Positions 35,101 to 49,700 of a stretch of DNA of 64,000 bases are shown in pieces. Location: NCBI GenBank assembly GCA_023974075.1, contig CM043808.1, positions 22,964,227 to 23,028,226 on the forward strand, given 5' to 3'. The position numbers and the translations under genes are program-made. The notes below the pieces were generated by a model. The model ran no database searches, was not told the DNA's origin, and saw nothing but the letters and a program-made list of their open reading frames with translations. Source of the stretch: Chaenocephalus aceratus (taxonomy: Eukaryota; Chordata; Actinopteri; Perciformes; Channichthyidae). Within the stretch, counting starts at the first letter, position 1. Each line of letters opens with the position of its first letter.

Positions 35101-37658
35101 CCAGGTGCTGCTATGACTGATGTGGTATTTACTCCAGTCGCTCCAAAGGGAACTCTTAAAAGACGAACCCTGGAGATTAAAAACAGATTTACAATCGGGT
35201 GTGTCTGTGTGTCTATTCGTTCATGTAACAAACCATGTTTTTTCACTCTCCCTTCCATCACATCAAACCAACATGAGGATTGTGGTTTCCCGGTTCATTG
35301 TAAAAACATTATAGCCACAAATATCTGACCACACTATCAGACAGTAGGCTTAATGCTGAGCAAAGAAACTTCAAGAAGCAAATCCCAAGCACTTTTAACG
35401 TGTCATCACTTACTCGCCATTACCAATAAGAATCTGTCTTTTTTAAAGTTATCATGTCTGTGTGCGCAAGACTGTGGATGTGCCTTTGAGTTCATTTAAC
35501 AACATGTGGGGAAATAGATTTTTAGGCTGTAAAAAATATAAAATGTTAGGGTCTGAGGTATCAGATCAAGTTTACTACTTTGAGAACTGTCACTGATGTT
35601 TTCTTAAACAATGCAGTGGATTTCAAGGACAAATGTTGCACGTAACTAACCTCTCTTTATGTTTTTCATTTTCCAGTTCTTGACACAAATGACCGTTTCT
35701 TGAGGAAGATCACAGTTGGACAGGCGAGCACCGAAAAAGGACAGGCCAGGGAGGTATTCATGCCTTCACAATCTTCATTCTCCTGAATATAAGATGCTTT
35801 TTGAATTTTTATAGAAAAATACAAGAAGATGCTTATTGTCATTACATGTTGTCAAACACTGCTGGCAGCCATCCACTCCACTAAATAACATGTATACATT
35901 AGAGATGTTAAGATTCACCGATTCGCATCGGTGCACCGGCATAAACGTTCAAGATGCGAGTGCACCGGTTGAAAGAGTGCACACCGGCTACAGTTTGGGT
36001 TGAACCGGGTTGAAGTCGCGATGCATCGATTGCGTAGCGTCTTTGCATCGGTAAAAAACCGATTCATTCATATAAAATCCCCTCATCTTGTCAACGCTCA
36101 GCAGAGACGATCTTTGATATTTGCTTCGCCACTACGGAGGCCGAGAGTCTCAGTTATCAACACACACGGAAGTTGAGGAGAAAGAGAAACGCAGCGCACC
36201 GAAAAATACCTACAAATCAAACGTTTGGCAACACTTCGGATTGTTCAAGAAAGACGGTGTAATAGTCCTTCATGCTATATAGTTGACCGCAGGTCATGGA
36301 GAGTAATACGGTATCCGTAGACCTTTGTATGAGGTATCTTTATTACTTAACAGGTCTACAGCCATGATACATAGATCCGTAGCGGGCTTGCATACACACA
36401 GTATCACTCCGCAGCCGCATCCCATCAGTAACGTCCTGATGGTATATGTGCGCGGCACTATATACTACAGACGGTCAACTTGAAAAATCGCTCGCAAATT
36501 GTTAACGATGCCGAGCCGCTTTAAAGTACACAAGTAGTACGAGGAACTTAGCGACGCACATAAAGAGGCGACATGGGGTCTGCGGCTGAAAAGAGAAACC
36601 TGAAAGTTAGACGTATGAGTTCAATCACTCAGTGAGGTGTTCTGTCAGAGAGTGGTGTTTAGTTTACAGCAGCCTGTGACGGCCAATAACAGTTTAAATG
36701 TCTTCCTTACTGTAAGCAGTTATGAAATAGCTGTTTGTGAAAGGTTATTTGTTTTCTTTATTGTTCATATAGAACCCACTGCTTTCTGCTCACTGGTGAG
36801 TTAGCCTATGAGTGTTAAGAACATCAGGCTGGCAGCTGTATGGGCATTGCACTATGGTAGCTGTTATTTGCACATTGTTAATCATGAGCAATGCATCCTT
36901 ACATTGTTTAACTGTGAGGTGTTATAACATTGTACTCTGGAGAGCTTTTAAAGGTACAAAGATAAACGGCATGATGGGATGTGCAGTACCAAATATGTAA
37001 AGCACTTTTTTGTTAATGTATGATTTGCTGCATATGAGGAATAAAACAAAAATCCTCTGTCGTACCATATTGAAGTATCATTATTTTTGCATAATGTTGA
37101 ATCAAATCGTATCGAACTGTATCGCAACAGGGGTGAATCGTATCGTATCGCATCGCCTGGTGTTTCAAATCTATCGTTAATGTATCGTATCGTGGCAACG
37201 TATCGAGATGCGCATCGCATCGGCCTCAGTGATGGAGATGCACATCCCTAGTATACATGTATTTAAAAAAAGAAAAAACCTGAACAAACATCTTAAAAGT
37301 CATACATTCACATAAAGTTATATAATAAATGACCATGCCTAGATATGAAATTGTCATTATTGCACTCAATATTACAGTAATGGGGGCCAAAATACAACGT
37401 GTGTTTAATCAACGTGTCACAGGTTGCCTGTGCCTTTGAGTGATTGTACAGTAAAATGAGGATGAGTGTATAAAAACTTTCCCACACACCCAGACAGATC
37501 TCGCTCTCATTTGTCCATGATAAAGCCCAGATGTATTTCACCCAGATGTCTGTAGTAATGACAGCTAAACGAAAAAATCCTGTAAATAAACACTTCACCT
37601 CAATGGGAAGCAAGCGGGTTTAAGTGAAAGCAAATGTTTAAAGAAGGAGAAAAGTGAC

Positions 37659-37718
<60 letters not shown>

Positions 37719-40700
37719 CTGGAAAAGCCTCTGAGCTGGTTCAGCACATGTTTACATTTACTGCCATCAGTTCATCCATTCTGTTTCCCTTTTCATTCCC
37801 CTGTCCTCCACCTCCCTCCATCATTGGACACACTATAGTCCCTCAGGGTATTATCAATGGGAGTGGGAGTAGAACTGTTGTGGATTAATGTGGTTTAAGT
37901 TATGTTTCTTTTACTTGTGATGAAGAATGGTGACTGCTTTTTCTTCCCTGTTAAAATCCCTCATTTGCTAATTTTACTTGTTTTCTTAGTTTCTTCCTGT
38001 TTCTGTTAGTTTGACATTGATCAATACAGAAAGTCCCATCAAAAAGTAGTTAAACATGTTAATGGTAATTTATTTCCCCATGGTTATCACTCCAAAACTA
38101 GGCCATGATCATATGACTCGTATTCTCTGGGCCAAGTGATAAGGCTGCTCTGTCTAGATTATATCTTGTCTTCTAGCCAAAAGGTTCCCACTTTTGTTTC
38201 TTCCTACAGTGTGATTGTAATATTTGATGGAATCAGGGATGATACATTTAATTCCCTTTCTAAACTATCATACCTTTCCAAGAAGTCCTGGCCTATTAAT
38301 ATAAAGTCAAATCTATTTAGTCAAAAAGTGTAATCCTCTCAGGATTTCATACAAAACAACATTGCTGCGTTTCCATTTCACGGTGTGAATTCTCTGCAGG
38401 CCCCAGAACAAATACTTTAATGTGTTTTACAATGTGTGTAATGTTTCTGGTTTCCTCACTCTTCCTCAGACTGGGTTTGACATCGCCGTGGCCAGCGAGA
38501 TCATGGCCATCCTGGCGCTGGCGGACAGCCTGGTGGACATGAAAAACCGACTGGCCCGCATGGTGGTGGGGACCAGCCGCTCAGGGCAGCCAATCACCGC
38601 AGAGGACCTGGTGGGTGTTACTGTGTGGTCGTGTCATTCAGAGAGAGTGGGGATTTTAATCCAGAAGAACTGACGGGTTTTCCTCATTACATCTCCGAAT
38701 TCAGTCTGCTGCAATCTCCAGATGAATCTTTCTATGTCTTTACTAAGCGGAAAGACGTGTGATGGTTAGGTATGTGCTACATTCTAGCTCGGGAAACCTG
38801 TGGCGTTGGAACCTTATGGGTGTTTCTGGGTGTACAGAATGAGTGAAACATAATTCATCATCGTCATCATTTTCTGTCAAATATGCAGCTTATGAATTCC
38901 CTCTTGTACCAGAAATACCAACGTACCACTTCCCCTCTTCACAACAGCACGTCTAATGTAGGTGTAACCTGCGATTAAGATGTAAAGCATGTTTTTCGCA
39001 CCTCTCACCGGATCCATTAGAGGGGTCAGCTGGTTCTGGTTTCCCCCTGAAGACTGCGGTCTGTGTTGTTTCAGAGCTGTAGAGGAGGATCCTATATAAA
39101 GTTACATTAGTGTCCCTAATTAGGCTGAAAGCAAAAACATCACCACACCCCAGAGCTAACCCCCGGGGGAATATGACTGAATGCTAAATGTCTGTTGGTG
39201 TGTGGAGAGCGCTAAGAATGTTGGGATAGTAAGCTCATACAAATTGACTGTCTCAGTTATTATCATAACCATTTTACAAAAAAATAGTATTATTGTGGTA
39301 ACATTTTATAACTTGTTCTTGTTTCCAACTTACAATTTCAATATCCTTTCTTCCTCCCTGTCAGGGTGTGAGCGGAGCGCTGGCGGTGTTAATGAAAGAT
39401 GCCATCAAGCCCACGTTGATGCAGACCCTCGAGGTGAGGCACAAACATAACCCCATTTGAATAGTCGTTATCCTTCTCTATTGAGCATCTTCTGCTGAAT
39501 ATCCTGTAGAATGAATAGGCTGGCAGTCCACAGGGAAGTTTGACAGTTTGCAGTACTTCTACCTCTGCTGTCAGAGAAAAGAAAGTGAGGCCTCCACTGA
39601 GAGCTTTTAAGGAAAGGGTGATCGATTGCCTCCCATGGCTCTTTATCGTAACAGCAGTTTAGCAATGTGCAGAGGACAGGTGGACCCCTCAGAGGCCATC
39701 CAGATTCATACTGTCCTTAATTTGACTACTTATATCTAACTCCTCTTATAGCGTCTGGCTTTCATTTAGCGTTTTACCATTAGATAACTGGACATGTGTT
39801 CACACCGGCACATAAACAATTCATGATGTACACACTAAGACTAAGCTGACCCTTAGCAAGAGAAACAAGTCCAACCCTTAAGGTGATGGATGGAAAAATG
39901 GAGAGGAAGTTTAGTTTAGAGGTTTAAAGGATTGAATGAGCCGATAACAAACCAGACATCTAGAATGAATCTTTGGCCTCTCCGGTACAGCAGAAGCCCA
40001 CTTGAAAGAAGTACCAAGTTCATAGAAGATACATTCATTTTTTGAAGAAGATCATCTTGTATTTATTGAAGAGGTGCTGCACTCGTAAACATGTTTTAGC
40101 TGCAAACTAAATGATATGAGTGTACTGGGATGGAACACACCAATGCTTTTATTAACATTGACATTTTTACTACATTTCCTATTTATCTATCTCATATAGT
40201 TGGATTTAAAAACCTTTTTTTTTGTTGACAAATCCAGACAGTTGGAATCAATAAATTGAATACAAATGTATTATAAACATATTTGTCATTTAAATTCTTC
40301 TACGAGTATATACATTTAATCAGAATTATTTATAGTTGATTTGCCATTATTGGTCTCAATAGTATACATTTTCTTCACGACATGGGTAAGACAAGCCAAC
40401 AGGCCAGCTTTAACACTAAAAAATAAAAAAATCCTTATTTGTCCTTGAAATGAGACTTTCTTCTTTTTAAACGTGATGCTGCAGGACTTACCGTCTCATT
40501 CTGGTGCCTTGGCAGTGTGTAAGAGTCTTTTCATCTAGACAAAGGCATCTGCTTTATCTTTGATGTTAAAGCTCTCGACTTACAATTTTCTAACTACAGT
40601 CTAAGTCACTGAGCCAAAGGTTTTTCTGAACGAGCCGAGTGTATTTTCCTGATGGATTGATTTAAGTCATTAAAGTTAACAATGTTAGCAGTCATGCTGT

Positions 40701-43700
40701 TTGCTAACGGCTTTTTGTTTTTGTTGCCTGGCTATTTTTCGTCTGTTTGTTCTGAACAGAAAGCTTGGTAAACTGGCTACTGGGTGGGGAGGATAAACAC
40801 AGACTGTGTTTTCAGGGGGTGCAGAGGGGGCGGAGTGGTGCATGAAGCAGAGATTTGGTTACTCTATGTTTTTTTGGAGGAAGCATTGCGGTCCTGTTGT
40901 GTGAAACCGTTTCCTGTGTGGGTTTCCTGTCATTCTGGTCAGGGAGCTGGTATCGGGACTGTCAGGGCCTCTGAGCTCCGTGAGAACTTTCCATCCAGCT
41001 TGACCGCCTGTGCCCTTTTATGCCCTCTTCGCTTGTCATTGTTTGTGTTGAATACAGATGCACACATGAGAATAGAGTTGGCATATGGAAGCTGGTGTGT
41101 GTGTGTTAGACACATGTGTTATTTCAGATGGGGTTTAGAGGAAACATAGCACAAGAGACAAATAGTCTTTTATCTTACTCTTTGCGTACGTGTGTATTAA
41201 GCGGGCCTCAGTCATCCTTTGCGTTTTTCAAACATCCTGTCTACGTGGCGTGCCGAAACGACCGCATGCATCTTTCCTGGGGAGAAGCAGTAGAGCATAT
41301 CAGACAATCAGACATGGGACTGCTCTTAGGTTTGCATCCCTGTGCCGTCTGAAAATAAGCTTGGGAATGTTTTGTTAGTGTAGCACTGGGCTGCAGCTGG
41401 CGTAGTGGACAGTACAAGAGATGCTCACAAAGAGGAAACCAGGACATGATCTCCATCTTCCTGTTTTTGTTCATTTCCCTAGTCTTTCTAATCCTCTTGT
41501 CCATCAGCTGAAGAGGGGACGCACTCTGCTTCTCATTGCTTTTCCCTTTCATTACCCTGTAGTGGCTTATTCATTGCCAGATACTATTTCCTTCATGGAC
41601 TTACGTAGAAAGTCTACTGGGTCAAGTTAAAAGTTCAGGAGTTATAAACACACATGGAAATCCACGCTATGTATGAGGTGTGTTGTCTTTCCATTGGTAT
41701 AAACAAAGAAATATGTTTCGACACGATAGGTACAAAAATGTTGCTTTATACTTTTTCTTCTTATGTGAATCATGTATCCATGTACTCTTTCTTTGTCTTC
41801 ATGCAGTTTAATGCAACTGTAATTTATACTACTACATTACATAGAGGAACAGACAGTGTTTGTCAGAGCGTTGTTAAATGGCTGATTTACTCCTCCGAGG
41901 GGAGACTGTTTATGCAGGCAGTGGGAGAGGTATGCAAACAAAAGCTTTTTCCTCCCTCTCAAGGAATTCACATGCAGTGTAGTGTAGGTCAATTGCCTTT
42001 CCCCAGTTTTCTTCTTGACTAGTTTTCTTAGTAATTTCCTTTTTTAAAGTCGGTCATGAGTGCAGCGGAAGGATTGTGATGTGGTGCAGTCGACCTTTTC
42101 TCTGTATGCGTATTCTTTGTTGCCTTCTCTAAGTTACAGAGTTTGTCCCCTTAAGCATTTCAGCTCAGGTTTGCTTTTGTAAGCTGACAGCGGCTTTGAG
42201 CTTTAGCCTGTAGTGGCAGAGTTTCAACTAAGCTAAGAAGAATATACCCTTATTTGCTATTGTAAACAAATATTGAGGTATTTATATGTTTTGTCATGAA
42301 CACTCTTAGATAGTTCTCCTTTTTAGACGGTAGTTTTGTTATTCTTTTAAACACTTGAATGCAAACGGCTTTAATGGATACAAAATCTTAAATCCAAGGT
42401 AACACATTAATGTTGTGAAAACACAACAAACCCAAAGAGATAACGGCACACTCGCAAAACATTGTGGTGAAAATATCATGCTATGAATATCCATCCATCC
42501 ATTTTGAGAACATTTCTGTGAAGTCTCTAAACCAGCGGTTCCCAACCCTGGTGGTTCCGCAAAGGCATTGCAAGTGGGCCACCAAATTATTATTTATTTT
42601 TTTGTACAGGCTAAAAACACAAACATGGACACAACAATAACATATAGGAGATGACATTCCAATCTCAGACAAAAACAGGAGAAATAAAGATGCAGTCAGT
42701 AGGATCACTTCAACATTTCACAAACAAAAATAGGTTGACCTCCAAAAACCTCCAAAAACACAACATAGCGAGCATATTTATTGTTCCTTTGATCCCACTC
42801 TTCGTTAAAGCTAATTATTTCCCATTTCATGGCGTGTTGAGCCACCCTTTGATCTTTTGTGGCAATAATTTTTTCAAAAAGAAATTGTATTTTTAATCTA
42901 CTCTTCAAACACTTTAAATTAAGATTACTCCTTGATTGACTTTTAAAAATATGTATTTTAGCCAGAAGAATAGTTGTTTATTTAATTTATTAACTGTGTG
43001 CGGTCTTCATCTAAAAGCCCAAATAACATATTAAAGGGTGTAAATGTAAATTCAATATTTGCCGCCAAATAATTTGCAAAACATTATGATTTGTGTGGAA
43101 ACATTTACATTTTTAATTAATTTTTTACCTTCTCTTTCTTGATCCTCCTTAGGAACGCCATTACAGTTCTTGACAGTGGTCTGTTCTACTGGATTAACAA
43201 CGTGTCACATGTTCTGATTTGACCAATCAGAACTTTATTTAGCCTCCGTATTGTTTATGGTTGAATGTGGGCCGCGATAATGTTTTAGATTCTTAAGTGG
43301 ACCCTTAGTTGAAAAAGGTTGGGAACCGCTGCTCTAAACCATTTAATTTCATTATTTATATTAAAGTCATTATTCCATTTATATGTTACTTGCATGGGTG
43401 GTTTCTGATAGAGAACTGGTATCTAAAGTTTACAGAGAAATTAACATTTAGACTGTGAGGTCTTAAAGTCAGAGTTCTACTTCAAAAAATGTGACCTATT
43501 GCATTTATTATCAGAACTTAGTGGGCATATAACATGATCATGAGGTGTATTGCATGTTGCACTGTCTCGCTGAAAGTTACTGTACTAGCCTGAGTGTCTG
43601 AAAGAGGCAGCAACCTTTAGTTTGTGTGTGTCTAGTCTTAAGGGAGTAATCCTAAAATCAGCAGGGGAAGGAAGCTTGGCCCACAGTCAGGCTGCCATGC

Positions 43701-46700
43701 CAGTCGAGCACCTCTTAACTTGTGTTGACTGTTTAGACAAACATGCTGCCAGCCTAAGTGCAACCACACTTCAATAAGCTTCTCAAAGATGTTGAATTTA
43801 GAATGAAAGAACTGGAAAGTCCTTATTTAAAGTTTTTAGAGTGAGTTCCTGTTTTCAATGTTTTCTCAACTCCTCCTGCATGTTTTGAGCCCCTCTAATT
43901 GTTGCAGGGTACGCCAGTGTTTGTCCATGCTGGGCCCTTTGCCAACATCGCCCATGGCAACTCCTCGGTGCTGGCAGACAAGCTGGCTTTGAAGTTGGTC
44001 GGTCGAGACGGCTTTGTGGGTAAGAACTCACCGTTCACGCATACAGATCTCACACACACACAAGCTAAAGCAGATGCACACCCACAAAACCTGTGGGGAT
44101 GACAGACAACAAGATGTTAACTGTAGAGTCTAGAAGCGCCAGATGTGGAATTTAATGCTTAAGCTTCCCTAGCAGGGTAGCTTAAATTATAATTTACAAT
44201 TTTCTCCAGTCATGAACTTCAACTTGCTCCCCCGCTGCTGCAACCTTTGGCCTACATTCATCTTAGTTCTGGCTCTGTTCGAACTGACTTAGTGTGCTGC
44301 CCTGGTGTCTTGCCACTGCGCAACTTTCTCGGAAACAGTCGGAGAGATTGCGTAAAAAAAACACACCGGAGAGGAAGGAAGCTGATTGATAATCTTAAGA
44401 GCCCCTGGAATGCTTTAGAGTAAACCACACTAATCCCTTCAACGTCAAAGCATACTTGAATATTTCCATTTTTATCTGTCTATCTCTCCTGCTGCTCGCT
44501 TTCCGTCCTCCTTTACTTTGGCTGCAGAAATATGTGTGAAATTTGTCAGGTGAATTTGATGGACGTGCAAAGCTCATCAAAGCTTATATTTATGTGTATT
44601 TGGGAAAGGTTTTCTGTGTAGGAGCAATAACAGGTAAAAGGAGAAGGGTGATACACAACATTTACACAGGCTGTCACCTGTGAGCTGGGCAGATGCAGCG
44701 TGAGCAGAGTGTTGGGTTTCACAACACTGGAGCAGGTTTTATTCCATCCACCTCTCCACCCCGCTCGTTCTCCATCTGTTCGTCCAGTTCCCTCCCTTCC
44801 CGTCTGTGTGTTTGCTACCTGACTCTCAGGTATGCCAGGAACTCCACCTCCCTCCTCTTCCTCCCTCTGCAGCTGGGATGCATGTACCCCCCTCTTTCCG
44901 CTCAGGCTCTTTCCCTGATGCCTTTTTTAACTGGCAGCACTGAAAATAACACCACAGCAAAGTTAAGAAAATGTATAATTCTGCACAAAGTCTTGAACAA
45001 CAAGTCAGCTCTTTGTTTTTTACCAAGGTGTTATCTAGTGGTATGATCAAGTTTAAGGTTATAAACTGGATTTATACTCCGATTTAGAAAACTAGGTAAT
45101 ACAAAACAGATTTATCCTCTCACTTGATGATAAAACTAGAGAATTTACAGCTTGGGTCCTTATTTCTTAGTAATGGTCTTAGTTTTTATTGATTTTGAGA
45201 ACATTGTACACATCAAAGTAACGGTTAAGATCTTGAAACAAGATGACAAAGTCAAACAGGATTTAGCTAAATCACTTTTGAGAGGGGCAATGGAAAGCAC
45301 ACTCACATGTTCAGTAGTGATTTATCATTGCACAAAAAACTTGTATAATAAAGGCAACTCCAAAATAAAACAAGTATAGTCTGTAAACTGTAGTAGAATT
45401 ACAACGTTACTTCTTTGTCTGCAGTTCATTTGTTTGGTTAACTCTAACTGGTCTCGACAAACTTGTTTCTGGCACAGCAGGCTGCCATTTGTAGAAGAAA
45501 GCTCTTTGGAAGAAAACGTAACTACTGACTGCAGAACATAGTCGAAGTTTGTAGGGACCAAAACAGACCTAACAGTAGAGTAAACTTGTATTGATGACTT
45601 ATATAAACCACAAGGCCAGGAACATAACCTCAAATAAATGTGTATGCTGCTCCAATTCTGTGTGAATAAGCAATTGCCATCAAGTTTGCCATATCATCTT
45701 TCTTACATGTTTAAATAACCCGATATCACCAATTAAAAACATTCTCAAATGTATAAATCCTCAAACCTGATTTAAAATAAGGAAGGAAGTACATAAACTC
45801 TCTGTGAACTCACTGAGGGTAGTTGGGGTGTGTCTCAACATACTCGTGGCCATGCTTCATCACGCTCTGTATTATTGTGTTTTTTTTCCTGTCACTTTGG
45901 AATCTGGACTTAAAATGGAGAAATGCTGCCAGTAGAGGGGTTGCTGGTGGATGAATTTCACTTGCTAGATTTTAAGGATTCCTGCATCATTAACAGTCTG
46001 GAGTATTGAAGGCAGATAACCCTCTGACACTGACTTACTGTAAGATTTCCCAAACCGCAGAGCCTCCCTAAACCCTGGTGGTCCGTGAGATATGATGATG
46101 ATATGTTCAGCATGTCAAATATTTCAAGCTCTACACCCACATTTTAAAAACCATCTCAACATTACACCATTGCCATTGTAAAACAATGTAATGTATTGTA
46201 AAACTTGTCTTTTAAGATATTCACTCTGATTAATTTGGTTATTTAAGTTAGTCAAATTGTCCTTAACTTCTTCATCTTAGATTTGTGTTTATAATGTGCA
46301 TTTAAGCATGATTAGTGAATCAGAATCAGGACTTCATATGCAAACAGGTGCACGATAAATACATTCCTCACATAGTATAATGATGTGAATTTAAAAGTAA
46401 TTGATTAGTTTGTTGTTGGGATAATTAATAAGAAACAATTGTTACGTACAGAAAATGGGCCTCTTCCAATACATATTTGCTATTTTTGATTTGTTGTATG
46501 TCATTGTAACTTTAATATCTTTGTTTTATTACATTTTAAAGAAGACCACATTATTCAACAATGAAAATACCACCTTTTTTTCCAGCACAACTAAGCAAAA
46601 TAAATCTAACTGGAAAACCCAAGCAGGAAATAGATGGTTGTGTTAGCCTACTTTCCAGTGCTTTCTGCAAGTGTTTTTTGGCACGGGTGCTGATACCAAT

Positions 46701-49700
46701 GCTATGACTGTGGTAACACCATCCAGCTTCCTCTTCACTCACAACAACACCGACCTCTTCGTCCCCACCTGCTCTCGGTCAGTTCAAGGTTGCCCCGCAG
46801 AACAGGAAGCGTGTAAGTGTTTCCTCATGACATCCTCTGGGGTCAATCTCCTGCCTGGTGCACTGTTGTAGTGGAAAGCCTGTCATACTTACTGTCATTA
46901 CATACTCATAGCCTTTGTTTTCACTATTCCCCCACCCCAATATTTTTTTTCTCTGCATACTCTTGTTCTCAGTTTTATGGAAATATACACAAATCATAAA
47001 CTTAGGAATGTGAGCTTTATTTGGAAATCTGGTTTAGTTTAGTATAAAAGCCAGAGCTCTAGTGTTGGGCTGACGGGAACAATACGCTCCGTCAGTGGCC
47101 AATTTGTAGCCAAATAAATGTATTTACATTCTTGTTCTCATCCCTTTAGGCTTTATTTGTTGCTCTTTACTTAGAAAGGCTTTTTGGCAATGGAGATGAT
47201 GCAGCCAAGGCCACCCAAACTACAATTTCTGCGTAACGTCAACAATGTCATTTATATTCCCAGAAACTGTTAAAGGGCCAGTGTGTTGTACAGTGGAGTT
47301 TTTATATCTGCTTCTTGTCACGTCCCACTTCTTTTCTCTCTTCCCACCTCTCTGCTAGCATCCTTACTTGAGTTGTTTTACTCTTGCATCTTTGGTGAAA
47401 TAAATCATACTCTAAGTACTAATGCAGACAACTCCAAAGAGCATGCAGAGTGACGCATTCCTTATTTGAAACACTCACTAAAACCTCAAAGAGAAGGTCT
47501 TTTAATAAGCGTCAGCCACACGCACTTTAAGCTACAGTGAATAAGTCATTTCTTACTGGGATCTTTATGTAAACTATATAAAGTTGCACAATTTACTGTA
47601 AAGATCTAATGTTCTTTGCAAATGCACAAACACATTTAAAAAAACATTCATTGAATTGTTATCCTGATATGCTTCCGAGTCTAATTGCATTAATATCTTT
47701 CAAATTGAATTAAATGATATGAGGGTTCGCTGATGGTAATTGTGTCCAATACACAGGCTGCCCACACACAGATCATTGGTTGGACAGCATACATGTCTCA
47801 CGTGTATCAGTTATATAAAGTTGTCGTATCTGCACTATGATTCCGCTTTTGGCTGCTTGTGTAATTCAAACGTTTCCAGTAACTCTAGACAAACTAAGAA
47901 AAGAATACTAGAACTAATACTGCTTCAACCAATATTTGTTTAGCCTTTGAAATAGAACATTTTCAAGCTGATTTAAATGACGAAGCATAACACATTTTCT
48001 CTAACGAATCACTTTAAATGTAGTATTTTGTTTAGGAACAAACAACAGTTATAGTGCTTTGTTTTTCTTGCTGAGAATTGTTGTTATGGTTATGAAATGG
48101 ACTGTTTAAGCGTGTTTTATTGAAAACTAAGGGCTAAAACACACTTAATGTATACTTTTTGTGTTAGTTAAACATCAACATAAAGTTCTATTGATGGTTT
48201 AGGTGTCACAAATGTAAGTTGGTAACAAAGGGTCACATTGACAAATTAGTCTAGACATCACATGACAGGGAAATGTTGCCTTTCTTTTCATAAAAAAATA
48301 AACCGCCCAGAGAACACTAAAAAGCAGATCTGGAGGTCGACCTGTTTGCCGTTATATGTGCAGCTTTTTTCTCCCTACTATGGTTCAAATACACCAGAAG
48401 TCGTTAAACCCTCGATACACAAGAAAGGCGTGAAATCAACCTTAACTCTAGCTTGAGCCCGCCAGCAAGTGTTCCAGTACAATGGTGCCACACACAACAC
48501 ACAATAAGTAACAGGAAACCTTATCTTAACAAGGCCTTCACTCCAGGTGGACTATTTGCTTTGCTTGGATCCTGTTCAAGAGGCCTGTGTGTAGGGACGT
48601 CCATATCAGAGGCGCTCCGTCTTTAGGGAACCTCACTGTGAATACATTACTCAGCTCGGTGTTGCTGTTCAGACAGAAACACAGTCAGACTCCCTCTTTT
48701 TCCCATGATTCTTTAAAGATGTCTGCCTGAACCCAGCTGTGAATATAAAGTTGGTTTGAAGATAAATGTCGTTAAAACATAATTACATTAAACAAATAGG
48801 TAGAGAGGATACTGAATGAGTAAATGTAGACAGATGAGATCAGCATATGTAACATATCACCATAACCCTCAACAACAATTCATGTGCAGGATTAACTTGG
48901 CAAATTCTTCACCTAAAGAGTACACACTGTTTACCTCCCTTTTGTATGCTGAACATAATCGTATTTAAACTTAGTTAGAAATGTTAATCTTTTGAAATCT
49001 GTTCCCTCACAGTGACAGAAGCTGGTTTTGGAGCAGACATCGGGATGGAGAAGTTTTTTAACATCAAGTGTCGGGCTTCAGGGCTGAGGCCAAATGCGGT
49101 GGTGCTGGTTGCAACAGTCCGAGCATTAAAGATGCATGGCGGTGGCCCAAATGTAAGTTTACATAACACACTGTAATTTAATTCCACCAGATGTCTGTAT
49201 ATTTTCAGTCCATAATGCTGCCTTAGACTTTCATAATGTGGAATGCAGCCTGTCTTTCTCCCATACATTTTCTCAACAGATGTTGTACAATTAAACAATC
49301 AAAGGCATAGTTGTTTTCAAAAGCCTGAACTAGAATATCACGCTGTTATATAAACAGTCTCAATCACCCGACGTCAATGAAAATGTGCTTTGAGTGGTCA
49401 TGATAAAAGCTGCTGGATGGTTAAAAACTGTAACTCAGTAGAAATTGATAAGTAAACTAGTTTATACAAAAAGTGTCCTTTTTAATGAATAAATACTCCA
49501 TCATGTGGTTAAATAAATATGGCCAAAAAACTAAACTAAATGCTATATATAATAGCGCACTGAAGAATGTGAGATAATACTGAAGTGTGTGTTTATTTGT
49601 TTTCTTTGTGTGTTTACAGGTGTCTGCAGGCGCACCTCTTCCTAAAGAGTACATTGATGAGGTATGAGCGAATAAGCATAAATCCACACACATATACACA

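Noticed and set aside
37662..37717. Tandem repeat considered as a CRISPR-like array
   Set aside because: It is a simple CA microsatellite with no spacers, in a vertebrate intron.
46671..46871. 66-codon frame in mthfd1l intron 20 that looks slightly protein-like ([13 protein letters not shown])
   Set aside because: No family match that I know, no splice pair in phase, and the mthfd1l frame is complete without it.
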